Below the pieces are notes generated by a model. It ran no database searches. It saw only the letters and a program-made list of their open reading frames with translations, and had not been told where the DNA came from. The translations under genes were made by a program, and so were the position numbers. DNA of 60,263 bases from Prevotella sp. (lineage in GTDB: Bacteria; Bacteroidota; Bacteroidia; Bacteroidales; Bacteroidaceae): positions 1 to 60,263 of the forward strand of contig JAEEVA010000017.1 of the NCBI GenBank assembly GCA_016286995.1. The letters are read 5' to 3'. This document shows positions 23,136 through 32,352 of this stretch, piece after piece. Position 1 is the first letter of the stretch. Each line of letters begins with the position of its first letter.

Positions 23136-25282
23136 TTTATCAAGATAAGGCAACGGAACGAATCAGCAATGCACTGATATTGGGGGATGTCGGTAAGGCA
23201 CTGACAGAGATGTCTGCCTACCTCATGGCTTGGCCACAGATGCAGACCCAGGAGCGTCTACAGGCCATCAAAAAAGACTACGACCTGATGGTTGACTATT
23301 GGTGTAGGGGCATGGAAGACCCTCAACAGGAGCAGCAGTATCAGTTGCTTTTACAACGTATCTATGTTCTGTATGCTAATGTGTCAATCTATCATCGAAT
23401 GAAGGCATCTGCCTATCTGACAGGACTTTACAATACGGTCAGGCAATCACGTAAGAATTGGTCGGTCCTCGATATCCGTCATGAGATGGAAAACTATGTG
23501 AGCGACGTGGCCATGATTGAACTGGAGCCGGAACATCAGCGTGAAGAACGTAGCGACGCTATCTACAAGGCGCACCGTCAAGAGATGAATCACCTGTTTA
23601 ACTTTGTGCTGACATCGCGCATGTGGACGGATGGCGTAGGACGAAGCTTCACTGATTTGCTATTGTCGCCCACTGTTGACAGCATTGACCAGCAACTGCT
23701 TGTGTCGGCCATATCATTGTCGCAGTGGATGCAGTTCGATATTGTGAAGTTCCGTTTGCTGACGGAGGTCTACCGCCGTTCACATGACGAGCATGTACGG
23801 CAGCGTGCTTTAGTAGGATGGGTGTTCGGCATAGAGGATGACTGGATGCGAGTCTATCCTGAACAAAAGGAGACCCTCGACGCTTTGATGTCATCGGATG
23901 CTGTTTGCAAGGAACTGACAGAACTACAGATACAGTTGATTTTTACGGCCAATGCTGATCGGGACTCAGACACGTTGAAGAATGAAATCCTGCCAGAGAT
24001 GTTGAAGAACAATCATTTCAAGGTTACCAAGCAGGGCATTCAGGAAGTGGAGGATGACCCTTTGGAGGACGTACTGCATCCTGAAGCTGAAGAAGAGCGC
24101 ATGGAGAAGACGGAGGCTGTCTTCCAGCGTATGATGGACATGCAGCGGCAGGGCTCTGATATCTATTTCGGTGGCTTCTCGCAGATGAAGCGCTACCCAT
24201 TCTTCTATGATACCAGCAACTGGTTAGTGCCTTTCTATCTGCGTCATCCAGACTTGGCCCAGTTCAGGAAGAAGATAGGTGATAATAGGTATGTGGAGAG
24301 CATGATGGAACACGGACCATTGTGCAATAGTGACAAATATTCGTTCTATATCGTATTCCTGGAGATGTTCGAAAGGCTGCCCAAGAGTATGCGTGAATTG
24401 TTGGTCAACGGAGAAGCGCGCCTTGACAAAATCGAGACGGCATCAGATGAAGAGCAACGCTCACCGGCTTATATTCGTCGCATCTACCTGATGGACCTTT
24501 ATCGTCTTTTCCGGCTGTTCCCCAATCGCTCATCGCTGAACAATACGTTGGAGAGTATCGGTACGATGGACTTTTTCAAGAATCCGTTGTTCAGTGATAC
24601 ACCACTCGACCCATATAAGCGTGACATCGTGAAAGTGTTGCGGAAATACCATTATAACGAGGAATCACAACGCCTGATGGACTTCTTCCCTGAGAGCATG
24701 AGGGATGTGCAATATTACATGTGGCGCGGCATGTACAGCATAGCATTGTCTATGGAGCCTGACAACGAGCGCGTGATGGCCGCCCATGCCCGAGAACTCT
24801 TTGAACTGGGCAATTATGATGAGGCTGCCGACGAGTATGATAAACTCATGCTCTTGAATCCTGGCAAGGAGAAGTACATACTGAACAAGGCCGTCTGTCT
24901 GGTGAATATGTACGAATATGAAGATGCCTTGAAATTGCTTTATCAGCTGAACTACGAACATCCTGACGATGACTTCATTAACCGTGTGATGGCGTGGGCG
25001 CTTACTAGTGACGGCAAAATGGAACAAGGTGAGCAGAAGTACCGTCAGCTGATAGCAGGTGACACGACTATAGCCGATGATTACCAGGGACTGGGCTGTT
25101 GCCTGTGGTTGCAAAACCGCATCAACGAAGCTGCTGACAGTCTGCGTAAGTTTGTAGAGTTGTCAGGACATAATATGAATGAAGATGATGACTTCTTTGA
25201 GCTCTTCGACCAGCAGTGGGCCATGAGACACGGCATCACCCCCATTCAAATCAAGATGATGGAAAGTTTGGTGCGAAGCTAA
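23132..25282 (+). CDS. Large TPR/helical-repeat protein coupled to the PBP lipoprotein
   Basis: The 716-aa protein has no signal peptide or membrane helix. The C-terminal 200 residues form recognisable TPR pairs, for example ARELFELGNYDEAADEYDKLMLLNPGKEKYIL and AVCLVNMYEYEDALKLLYQL. The first ~500 residues are alpha-helical by composition but match nothing I recognise. Translation is coupled to the lipoprotein by ATGA overlap, so they probably act together although one is exported and the other looks cytosolic. An acidic loop (EVEDDPLEDVLHPEAEEER) lies near residue 310. It ends 47 bases from the convergent PLD gene. Confidence 0.75.
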   Translation: MIYQDKATERISNALILGDVGKALTEMSAYLMAWPQMQTQERLQAIKKDYDLMVDYWCRGMEDPQQEQQYQLLLQRIYVLYANVSIYHRMKASAYLTGLYNTVRQSRKNWSVLDIRHEMENYVSDVAMIELEPEHQREERSDAIYKAHRQEMNHLFNFVLTSRMWTDGVGRSFTDLLLSPTVDSIDQQLLVSAISLSQWMQFDIVKFRLLTEVYRRSHDEHVRQRALVGWVFGIEDDWMRVYPEQKETLDALMSSDAVCKELTELQIQLIFTANADRDSDTLKNEILPEMLKNNHFKVTKQGIQEVEDDPLEDVLHPEAEEERMEKTEAVFQRMMDMQRQGSDIYFGGFSQMKRYPFFYDTSNWLVPFYLRHPDLAQFRKKIGDNRYVESMMEHGPLCNSDKYSFYIVFLEMFERLPKSMRELLVNGEARLDKIETASDEEQRSPAYIRRIYLMDLYRLFRLFPNRSSLNNTLESIGTMDFFKNPLFSDTPLDPYKRDIVKVLRKYHYNEESQRLMDFFPESMRDVQYYMWRGMYSIALSMEPDNERVMAAHARELFELGNYDEAADEYDKLMLLNPGKEKYILNKAVCLVNMYEYEDALKLLYQLNYEHPDDDFINRVMAWALTSDGKMEQGEQKYRQLIAGDTTIADDYQGLGCCLWLQNRINEAADSLRKFVELSGHNMNEDDDFFELFDQQWAMRHGITPIQIKMMESLVRS

Positions 25283-25303
25283 ATAGCGTAGTTCACAGCT
25301 ACT

Positions 25304-25323
25304 GGTTCATGGTTCATGATTGG
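25304..25323. repeat. Short GGTTCAT repeat between convergent genes
   Basis: GGTTCAT twice followed by a degenerate GATTGGTT. Too short to be sure that it belongs with the other arrays. Confidence 0.4.
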
Positions 25324-25329
25324 TTACTG

Positions 25330-26586
25330 CTATAGCCAGATTTGCAGCAGATGACCGAACCAGCCGCAGAACTTCTGCCATCCTGTACGGAATTCATCCC
25401 AGGACTCTTCAGTAAGCAGGAAACTCTTCTGCTTGTCGCGTGCAAACATGTCGTCGAGCTCACGAGTGGTCTGTGGGTCGATGATGACGGCATTCTCTTC
25501 GAAGTCACATCTGAGGCTGCGCGCATCGAGATTGGTGCTGCCAACGGTACAATAGCGTCCGTCGACCATCATAATCTTCGAGTGATGGAAGCCCGGCTTG
25601 TAAATCCAGATGGTTGCTCCGCGTTTCATCAGCTTATGAGCCTGATAGAGGGCGCAGTCAGGAGTCAAAGGAATGTCGCTCTTGGCCGATAACATGATTT
25701 CAACCTTCACGCCGCGGCGAATGGCATTGGTCAGGGCACGGGTAACACTGGGTACAAGGGTGAAGTAGGGATTAATGATATGAATGGAGTCACGTGCCTG
25801 GTCAATGGCATTGACGTAGAAGATGCGCATGATTTTTGGAGTGACGTAGGGCTCGCGGTTGATGATGCCTATCATCTTGTGTCCCTTGGTCGATGTCGTG
25901 TCAGGCTTCAAGTCGTGGAAAACAGTTGGTGTGCCACCCCGATAGTATTTTGTTCCGTGGATGTTCTGCCCTGTACTGCGGTTCCAGATGTGCAGGAAGA
26001 TGCGCTGCAACTCGTTAACGGCATCGCCCTCAATGCGGCAGTGCATGTCGCGCCATTCACCCACCTGTTCAGTTCCCTTGATGTAATAGTCTGCGACGTT
26101 CATGCCACCTGTATAACCTATCTTACCGTCTATGACAACTATCTTGCGGTGGTCACGTCCAAAGATATGGTTCACCCATGGGAAGCGGATAGGGGAGTAT
26201 TCGATGATTTCCAGACTGTCGTCGCGCAGTGCCTTGAGGTGATACTTCTTCAACGGCTGGTTGTTGGAGTCGTTGCCGAAGCCGTCGAACATCGCCCTGA
26301 CCTCGACGCCCTCCTTACGCTTCTCGCGTAGAATGTCGAAAAGCAGTGAGGCGATGCTGTCGTTACGGAAGTTGAAATACTCCAGATGGATGCTGCTCTT
26401 GGCCTGACGTATAGCACGGAACATGTCGTCGAACTTCTGCTGGCCCGACATAAGCAGCGTTACGCTGTTGTCATCGCTAAAACGTATACCCTCATTGCGC
26501 AATGTCTGCACAATGAGGGAGTCGCTCGTTTGAGCACTAACATACAGAGGTATAAAGGTGAAAAGGTAAAACAGTATAGCCTTCAT
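25330..26586 (-). CDS. Exported phospholipase D/cardiolipin synthase-like protein
   Basis: The 418-aa protein has two HKD active sites: GRDHRKIVVIDGKIGYTGG near residue 150 and HHSKIMMVDGRYCTVGSTN near residue 340. This is the layout of bacterial cardiolipin synthases, which join two phosphatidylglycerols. Unlike ClsA it lacks two N-terminal membrane helices and has a cleavable signal peptide (ending YVSAQ), which puts it in the periplasm. A role in phospholipid transfer or hydrolysis is equally possible. It follows the large regulator gene by 5 bases and could be co-transcribed with kdsA-kdsD. Confidence 0.85.
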   Translation of the reverse strand: MKAILFYLFTFIPLYVSAQTSDSLIVQTLRNEGIRFSDDNSVTLLMSGQQKFDDMFRAIRQAKSSIHLEYFNFRNDSIASLLFDILREKRKEGVEVRAMFDGFGNDSNNQPLKKYHLKALRDDSLEIIEYSPIRFPWVNHIFGRDHRKIVVIDGKIGYTGGMNVADYYIKGTEQVGEWRDMHCRIEGDAVNELQRIFLHIWNRSTGQNIHGTKYYRGGTPTVFHDLKPDTTSTKGHKMIGIINREPYVTPKIMRIFYVNAIDQARDSIHIINPYFTLVPSVTRALTNAIRRGVKVEIMLSAKSDIPLTPDCALYQAHKLMKRGATIWIYKPGFHHSKIMMVDGRYCTVGSTNLDARSLRCDFEENAVIIDPQTTRELDDMFARDKQKSFLLTEESWDEFRTGWQKFCGWFGHLLQIWL

Positions 26587-26591
26587 CCTTT

Positions 26592-29500
26592 TTACTTCTT
26601 ATTTTTTAAACGATACTCCAACGGGGTCATGCCAAACTTATCCTTGAAGATGTTGGCAAAATTCTCAGCCGTCATGAAACCGATGTTGATGGCCAGCTCG
26701 CTCATGTTGATGTTGGTGGTTACCAACAGCGTGCAGGCATGCTTCAGGCGCAGCTCTCGAACCAGTTCGGCGGGCGTCTTGGTGGTGATGCTGCGCACCT
26801 TGTGGTAGAAGGGTACACGACCCATGCCCATTGCAGTAGCCATCTCTTCGAGACTGATTTGTCCGCGGCTCATGTTCTGCAGCACGAACTGCTCGATGTT
26901 CTTCATCAGTTGCTGGTCCATGGCGTTGCTCATCGAATAGTCGCCGATGGTGTTGTCGCCATAGAATTGCTGCTGGATGCTGACAAGAGCGTTCTCCGGC
27001 TGTTTCGGCTCCTCTGGCTTCTCAGTCGGCTGAGGCTCCTGCTCGGATTCTGATGTCTCTTCAGGACGGGCTTTGGCATTGATGCCCTCGATATCGTCGT
27101 AGGTCATAGTAGCCGTAGTCATGCTGGCATTCTGACCTTCCAGCATACGGGTTTCGCGTCCTTCAATGGTGGTTGCCTCCATCTCTATGGGACCAAGACC
27201 CATCAGCTTGTTGAAGCGCATGACGGCCTCCTGCACGTTGAACGGCTTGGCCAGATAGTCGTCAGCAGCCAGTGTGATGTTTTGGTCGGTCATGTCCTGC
27301 TGCGACAGCACGCCGTCGGTCAGAAGCACGAACTTCGTCTTGCTGCGGCGCGGGTCCATCTTGAACTGGTTACACAGCTCACTACCCGTCATAACGTCCA
27401 TATCTTGTTTACAGACTACAAGGTCAGCATTAAGCATCTCGATGTCGGGCAGAGCATCCTTGATGTTGTCGTATGTATGGAAGTCGTACACATCGCGAAG
27501 ATGAGCATTGATAAAGTACAGGAAATCGCGGTTCGAGTCGATGAATACCACGCTGAACTTCTTGGCCTGAGTGTCGAACTTCATCGGTTTGATTTCTGCC
27601 GTCAGCTCCTTGGTGGCTGTTGATACCAGTGATACTTCGCCGCGGTCGTTGAGTTCCAGTTTATCCTTGGCCGACGATTCAGCCTTCTTCTCCGGATGCT
27701 CCAGTGTCGACTGCATTTCTGAGATGCGAGTGATGACCTGCAACAACTGGAAGTGTAGTGAGTTCAATTGTTCGCGGCCTTCCATCGTATCTTCCCTCAT
27801 GGCTAGATTACCTATGATGGTTGTCATGCGGGCCATTGGCTGGCGCAGCTCGTCGCTGGCTACCTTGATTTCCTCGCGCTGACGTTTCAGTTCGTCAATG
27901 ACGGTACGCTTGCCCCTCCACACTTTCTTTAACTTCTTGTAGCCGAAGCGCCATGTCAACAGGCATAAGATGGCAAAGATGACGTAAGCAGTAAGCATCC
28001 ACCACGACAGCCACCAGGGCCGATCAATGGTAATGTCTAACGTACGCTCCTGGTTACTGACGGCACCGTCGGCACTGACGGCCTTGACGTGCAGTGTATA
28101 GTTGCCGCTGCTCAGATTCTGGAATTTCACGCCATGCAACAATGCGTCGCCGTTGCGCCAGTCGTTCTCCAGACCTTCCATCCAGTACATGAACTGCAGA
28201 CGCTCGCCCTTGTTGTAGTTACCGGCTGCAAACTTGATGGTAAACGTGTTCTGGTCGTTCGATAATTCAAGGCGGCTGCTTTCGTTCAGCGCCTGTGGTA
28301 ACACCACTTTGCCGTTGTACTTGTGGCCGGTCAGAATTTCTTCCTCACCAATAAGCAACTGTGTCAGCATGACGCGAGGCAGCGACTCTTGGTCGTCCTT
28401 ACTAATCTTACGAATCCAGTTGATACCGTACAGTCCTCCGAAGACCACCATGCCGTCCTGTTTCTTGATAATGGAACCCATATTGAACTCGTTGCTCTGC
28501 AGTCCGTCGTAGACACTGTAGTTGTAGAGTCCGTAGTTGAATGTTCCGTCTTCATGGTTACGCTGTACGACGATACGGCAGACACCATTGCTCGTCGTCA
28601 CCCACAGATTGCTGTTGATGTCTTCAACGATACCGCAGATGGAGTTGTTGCAGAGTCCGTCGTCCTCAGTGACATAGCTCAGCTGGTCATTGACTAGATT
28701 CAGAATGTTCAGACCTTCACGCGTACCAATCCAAATCAGTCCGCGTGAGTCCTCGAATACTTGAGTGATATAGTTGTTGGTGAAGGTGTTGATGTTCGTT
28801 GAGTTGCCGTGCAGCACAGTCTTCTCACGTGTCGACAGGTTCAAAATAATCAGTCCTTCCGACGTTCCTATGAGCATGTTGTTGTTCTTGCCATAGAAGA
28901 GCGACGTAATGTTGTTAGTCGTCAGCATGCCATTCTCACGGGTGTACGACGAGAAAGTGTTCATCTTGGGGTTATATACCTGCAAACCGCCGTTAGTGGC
29001 TATCCACAGATTGCCCGACTTATCACTGCACAGGGCATTGATATGGTCATCGATAAGCGTCTTAGAACTATCACGGGCTACAGAATAGAACTTGCTGGTA
29101 CCGTTCTGGATGCGCGTCAGACCATTTTGCTTCGAACCTACCCATAGACTTCCGTCGGGCGTCGTTGCCATACATGATACCTTGTTACTGGCCAGAGGAC
29201 CATCGTAGCCTATGACGCCCTTGCTGCCCGTACCATACCACATCTTGGCATCGTCCGTCTGGGCAATGGCGGTGATATCGCCGAGCAAATCAGCTGAGAA
29301 TTTATAGATGTTATTGCCGTAGAAGGCTACGCCCGACTTCTCCGTACCTACCCATAGCAGGTCGGTATCGTCGACGTAGACGCTTTGGATGGCAATGATG
29401 CCTGTCTTTTCCTGATTGTCGTTCATGTCTCGTGGCTGGACGCTTTCCATCTCGTGGGTGTTGACGTTGCAGCGTATCAGTCCTGAACGGTCAGTAGCAA

Positions 29501-30353
29501 TCCATATATTACCGCTGCGGTCGCCAGCCATGCCGTTCACGCTGTGGTCAACGGCCACACTGGTCATGCCCAACTGATCACCGATAGTGGTATTCCAAGT
29601 GTTGGCATTCTTGTTATAAAGCATCAGTGTGCCTTGGCCGTACAACCATACATTATCCATCTGGTCAGCAAAGACGCGCAACGACTTGCTCTTTCTTAGG
29701 TGGTTGGCTGCGATATGGTCAGTCTGCCAAACGGTATGCTGTTGGTGCATAATGTCGCAGCACACCATTCTGCCGTCTTCGTAGACGATGATGGCACCGT
29801 CACGACATTCGCCGATGGCAACAATGTTACCCTGAGGGATGCCGTGGGCATCGTTGGTATAACCAAACTCGTAGTCAGTCTGCTGCTGCATGTTGTAGGC
29901 CACCACGCCCTTGTTGGGAATGGATGCCCAGAAGTTCTTGTGACGGTCGATATAGACGACATTGGGTTTCCCTTCAATGCCCATGCTGGCATATATCTGC
30001 TTCATGTCGCGTTCGAAGGTCTCCGTCTGGGGATGGTAGACACAGAAGCCTGCCGACGTTTCAATCCAAAGGTTGCCGTCCAGCATCTCCTGTATGCTGA
30101 TGATGTAGCTGTCTGGCAGTGACGAACCGTCCTGCGAATTACACTGGAAGTTCTTGAACGTGTAACCGTCAAACCTGTATAGTCCGGCAGGTGTGCCAAA
30201 CCACATGTAGCCGCGCACGTCTTTCATCACGCAGTTAATCTGGCTGCTAATCAGACCGCTGCGGGCATCCAGAGTCTTAAATAGATAGACTGCTGTTGCT
30301 GCCATTGGCAGTGCCAGCATGAGTACTAACAGTATTTTCTTGATTCTATTCAT
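26592..30353 (-). CDS. HTCS-like transmembrane regulator with inactive kinase and receiver parts
   Basis: The 1253-aa protein follows the hybrid two-component layout. A signal anchor is followed by about 650 residues of two-component-regulator beta-propeller repeats (LWVGTEKSGVAFYGN, LIWIGTREGLNIL and similar). Then come a Y_Y_Y domain (about 690-775), a membrane helix (about 779-800), a dimerisation-like helix pair, a receiver domain (about 930-1050) and an AraC-type DNA-binding domain (about 1150-1253, ending FANIFKDKFGMTPLEYRLK). Key residues are lost: the HisKA His is D834 (SDELRQPMARM), no ATPase domain exists, and the receiver Asp is K982 (VVCKQDMDVMTG). It therefore cannot run phosphorelay and probably passes the ligand signal allosterically. 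No polysaccharide locus is adjacent; it sits behind kdsA-kdsD. Confidence 0.88.
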   Translation of the reverse strand: MNRIKKILLVLMLALPMAATAVYLFKTLDARSGLISSQINCVMKDVRGYMWFGTPAGLYRFDGYTFKNFQCNSQDGSSLPDSYIISIQEMLDGNLWIETSAGFCVYHPQTETFERDMKQIYASMGIEGKPNVVYIDRHKNFWASIPNKGVVAYNMQQQTDYEFGYTNDAHGIPQGNIVAIGECRDGAIIVYEDGRMVCCDIMHQQHTVWQTDHIAANHLRKSKSLRVFADQMDNVWLYGQGTLMLYNKNANTWNTTIGDQLGMTSVAVDHSVNGMAGDRSGNIWIATDRSGLIRCNVNTHEMESVQPRDMNDNQEKTGIIAIQSVYVDDTDLLWVGTEKSGVAFYGNNIYKFSADLLGDITAIAQTDDAKMWYGTGSKGVIGYDGPLASNKVSCMATTPDGSLWVGSKQNGLTRIQNGTSKFYSVARDSSKTLIDDHINALCSDKSGNLWIATNGGLQVYNPKMNTFSSYTRENGMLTTNNITSLFYGKNNNMLIGTSEGLIILNLSTREKTVLHGNSTNINTFTNNYITQVFEDSRGLIWIGTREGLNILNLVNDQLSYVTEDDGLCNNSICGIVEDINSNLWVTTSNGVCRIVVQRNHEDGTFNYGLYNYSVYDGLQSNEFNMGSIIKKQDGMVVFGGLYGINWIRKISKDDQESLPRVMLTQLLIGEEEILTGHKYNGKVVLPQALNESSRLELSNDQNTFTIKFAAGNYNKGERLQFMYWMEGLENDWRNGDALLHGVKFQNLSSGNYTLHVKAVSADGAVSNQERTLDITIDRPWWLSWWMLTAYVIFAILCLLTWRFGYKKLKKVWRGKRTVIDELKRQREEIKVASDELRQPMARMTTIIGNLAMREDTMEGREQLNSLHFQLLQVITRISEMQSTLEHPEKKAESSAKDKLELNDRGEVSLVSTATKELTAEIKPMKFDTQAKKFSVVFIDSNRDFLYFINAHLRDVYDFHTYDNIKDALPDIEMLNADLVVCKQDMDVMTGSELCNQFKMDPRRSKTKFVLLTDGVLSQQDMTDQNITLAADDYLAKPFNVQEAVMRFNKLMGLGPIEMEATTIEGRETRMLEGQNASMTTATMTYDDIEGINAKARPEETSESEQEPQPTEKPEEPKQPENALVSIQQQFYGDNTIGDYSMSNAMDQQLMKNIEQFVLQNMSRGQISLEEMATAMGMGRVPFYHKVRSITTKTPAELVRELRLKHACTLLVTTNINMSELAINIGFMTAENFANIFKDKFGMTPLEYRLKNKK

Positions 30354-30363
30354 AGTCTATATC

Positions 30364-30393
30364 TTCTTCTAACTTCTTCTAACTTCCTCTAAC
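30364..30393 (-). repeat. Decamer array between kdsD and the HTCS-like gene
   Basis: Three 10-base units; in transcript direction GTTAGAGGAA, GTTAGAAGAA, GTTAGAAGAA. Each contains TAG, and 10 is 1 modulo 3, so the stops fall in all three frames. It fills most of the 44-base gap. Confidence 0.78.
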
Positions 30394-30397
30394 TACT

Positions 30398-31345
30398 TTA
30401 TAATACACATGCATAGCGGTCAACGATACCTAACAGGCGGTTGTCACTGTCGGCCACCAGCACGTTGTGGATTTTATATTTGTTCATCATCTTCTGAATC
30501 TCAGAAATCTTCGTCTGTGGACCTACCGTCTTCGGCGTCTTCGTCATGATGTCGCCTACGGTACGGTTGAAGAACTCGGCCTGCCATTTTTCCATCGCAC
30601 GGCGGATGTCGCCGTCGGTAATAAGACCGGCAATCACTTCGCCCTCCATTGCGACGCCCAGTCCCAGCTTGCCTTTGCTCACTTGGATGATGGCCTCGCC
30701 CAAATGCATATCTGCTGTCAGCAGTGGCAGACTTTCTGTCAGCATCACGTCCTGTGCCGTCGTCAGCAGTCGCTTGCCCAACTCTCCGCCAGGATGGAAC
30801 TGTGCGAAGTCCTGTGGCTGGAAGTTGCGGCGTTCCATGAGTGCTACGGCCAGTGCGTCACCCATCACGAGGGCTGCCGTTGTGCTGCTGGTTGGTGCCA
30901 GGTTCAGCGGACAGGCTTCTTTCTTGACGCTGACGTTCAGGTGGCAGATGGCATACTTGGCCAAAAGCGACGTCGGATTGCCTGTCATCGCAATGATGGG
31001 AATCTCCATGTGGAGCACCATGGGTATGAAGCGTAACAATTCGTCTGTTTGTCCCGAGTTCGATATGGCCACCACCACGTCGCCTTTCGACATCACGCCT
31101 AGGTCGCCGTGGAATACGTCTAACGGATTGACAAAGAACGACGGCGTACCTGTCGATGCCAGTGTTGCCGCAATCTTCGCGCCGATATGTCCACTCTTTC
31201 CTACGCCTGTCACAATGACTTTTCCGCGACACTGAAGCATCAGCTCCACCGCGCGGTCGAAATCGTCATCCATCTGCGGTATCATGTCCAGCACCGCCTG
31301 TGCCTCGTCCTTGATACATTGTATAGCGTAGTCTCTTGTTGTCAT
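30398..31345 (-). CDS. kdsD: D-arabinose-5-phosphate isomerase (KpsF/GutQ family)
   Basis: Interconverts ribulose-5-phosphate and arabinose-5-phosphate, the first committed precursor of Kdo for lipopolysaccharide. The 315-aa protein has an N-terminal SIS domain (VIVTGVGKSGHIGAKIAATLASTG region, ISNSGQTDELL). Two CBS domains follow (VMLTESLPLLTADMHLGEA and DIMTKTPKTVGPQTKISE). The next gene upstream is kdsA, the enzyme that uses its product, which firmly supports the call. The gap to kdsA is 36 bases and carries a 9-base repeat. Confidence 0.95.
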   Translation of the reverse strand: MTTRDYAIQCIKDEAQAVLDMIPQMDDDFDRAVELMLQCRGKVIVTGVGKSGHIGAKIAATLASTGTPSFFVNPLDVFHGDLGVMSKGDVVVAISNSGQTDELLRFIPMVLHMEIPIIAMTGNPTSLLAKYAICHLNVSVKKEACPLNLAPTSSTTAALVMGDALAVALMERRNFQPQDFAQFHPGGELGKRLLTTAQDVMLTESLPLLTADMHLGEAIIQVSKGKLGLGVAMEGEVIAGLITDGDIRRAMEKWQAEFFNRTVGDIMTKTPKTVGPQTKISEIQKMMNKYKIHNVLVADSDNRLLGIVDRYACVL

Positions 31346-31361
31346 GTTCCTTTTTTCTAGT

Positions 31362-31388
31362 TTCTATAGTTCCTATAGTTACTATAGT
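31362..31388 (-). repeat. Nonamer array across the kdsA stop codon
   Basis: Three 9-base units: TTCTATAGT, TCCTATAGT, TACTATAGT on the plus strand. The last one contains the kdsA stop codon. A 9-base period does not rotate the frame, unlike the other arrays. Confidence 0.7.
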
Positions 31389-32134
31389 AGTCTCTCAATC
31401 ACTCCTTCGAGTTTGTCCAGCTCCAGCATGTTGGCGGCATCGCTCAAGCCCTTGTCAGGGTGGGGGTGTACCTCGAAGAACCAGCCCGTGGCTCCAAAAG
31501 CCTTAGCGGCCATGGCCATCATCGGCACGTACTTGCGGTCGCCGCCTGTCTTGCCGTCGGCACCGCCAGGACGTTGCACGCTATGGGTACAATCCATGAT
31601 GACCGTCGACACTATCTCGAGCATATCGGGAATGTTGCGGAAGTCCACCACCAAGTTGTTGTATCCCAGCATGTTGCCGCGCTCAGTAAGCCACACGTCC
31701 TTAGCACCGCTTTGACGAGCTTTCTCGACAGGGTACTGCATGTCGTGACCACTCAGGAACTGTGCCTTCTTGATGTTCACCACGCACCCCGTTCGGGCAG
31801 CGGCTACCAGCAGGTCGGTCTGGCGGCACAGGAATGCAGGTATCTGCAACACGTCCACCACTTGTCCGGCAGGTTCAGCCTGCCAGGCTTCGTGAATGTC
31901 CGTCAGCAGGCGCAGTCCGTATTTCTCCTTCACGTCGCTGAGCATCTGCAGTCCTTTGTCGATGCCTGGTCCGCGGAACGAACTTACTGACGTGCGGTTA
32001 GCCTTATCGAACGAGGCCTTGAATATGATGTCAGTTCCCTGTTTCCTGTTGATTTCCACCAGCTTGGTTGCCACTGTGTCGAGCAATTCCGCCGACTCTA
32101 TCACGCAGGGTCCTGCAATTAACGTTGCGTTCAT
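31382..32134 (-). CDS. kdsA: 3-deoxy-8-phosphooctulonate (Kdo-8-P) synthase
   Basis: Condenses arabinose-5-phosphate with phosphoenolpyruvate to Kdo-8-phosphate for the LPS inner core. The 250-aa barrel has the family motifs IAGPCVIES near the N-terminus, FKASFDKANRTS, GLRLLTDIHE and the C-terminal EVHPHPDKGLSDAANML. It is shorter than the 268-284-aa proteobacterial enzymes because the N-terminal extension is missing. First gene of a transcript that continues into kdsD and probably the HTCS-like and PLD genes, with a clear -7 box 35 bases upstream. Confidence 0.95.
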   Translation of the reverse strand: MNATLIAGPCVIESAELLDTVATKLVEINRKQGTDIIFKASFDKANRTSVSSFRGPGIDKGLQMLSDVKEKYGLRLLTDIHEAWQAEPAGQVVDVLQIPAFLCRQTDLLVAAARTGCVVNIKKAQFLSGHDMQYPVEKARQSGAKDVWLTERGNMLGYNNLVVDFRNIPDMLEIVSTVIMDCTHSVQRPGGADGKTGGDRKYVPMMAMAAKAFGATGWFFEVHPHPDKGLSDAANMLELDKLEGVIERLL

Positions 32135-32169
32135 TATCCTATTACGTATGCTTACGCTATTAATTCATG

Positions 32170-32177
32170 CAAAGATA
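32170..32177 (-). promoter_or_regulatory. kdsA operon promoter, -7 box TATCTTTG
   Basis: Perfect TAnnTTTG on the minus strand in the divergent region with rubrerythrin. Confidence 0.72.
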
Positions 32178-32187
32178 CGCATTTTTT

Positions 32188-32265
32188 TATAAGTAAGAAA
32201 GTAAAAAGGTAAAATATATGCCCTTTACCCTTCTTTTTTGCTTTTTTTTACTTTTTGTCGTAAAT
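32188..32265. repeat. Opposed GTAAA-type arrays in the kdsA/rubrerythrin control region
   Basis: Plus strand GTAAGAAA, GTAAAAAG, GTAAAATA is followed, after a short gap, by related words on the opposite strand (CTTTACCC, TTTTTACT). Like the greA/trpS region, two arrays face each other between divergent promoters, but here they are more degenerate. Confidence 0.5.
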
Positions 32266-32280
32266 AAATCCCGTTAATTA

Positions 32281-32312
32281 TTTGCTTGATTTGTTTTTTA
32301 TCCGTATCTTTG
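32281..32312 (+). promoter_or_regulatory. Rubrerythrin promoter
   Basis: The -33 TTTG (32281-32284) and -7 TATCTTTG (32305-32312) have a 20-base spacer, one of the best promoter matches in the window. Confidence 0.8.
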
Positions 32313-32352
32313 CAAAAATTACTGTTTTACTAACTAAACAATACTACAAACT

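Noticed and set aside
26592..30353. Ordinary hybrid two-component system
   Set aside because: The phosphoacceptor His and Asp are replaced and the ATPase domain is absent, so I describe it as HTCS-like only.
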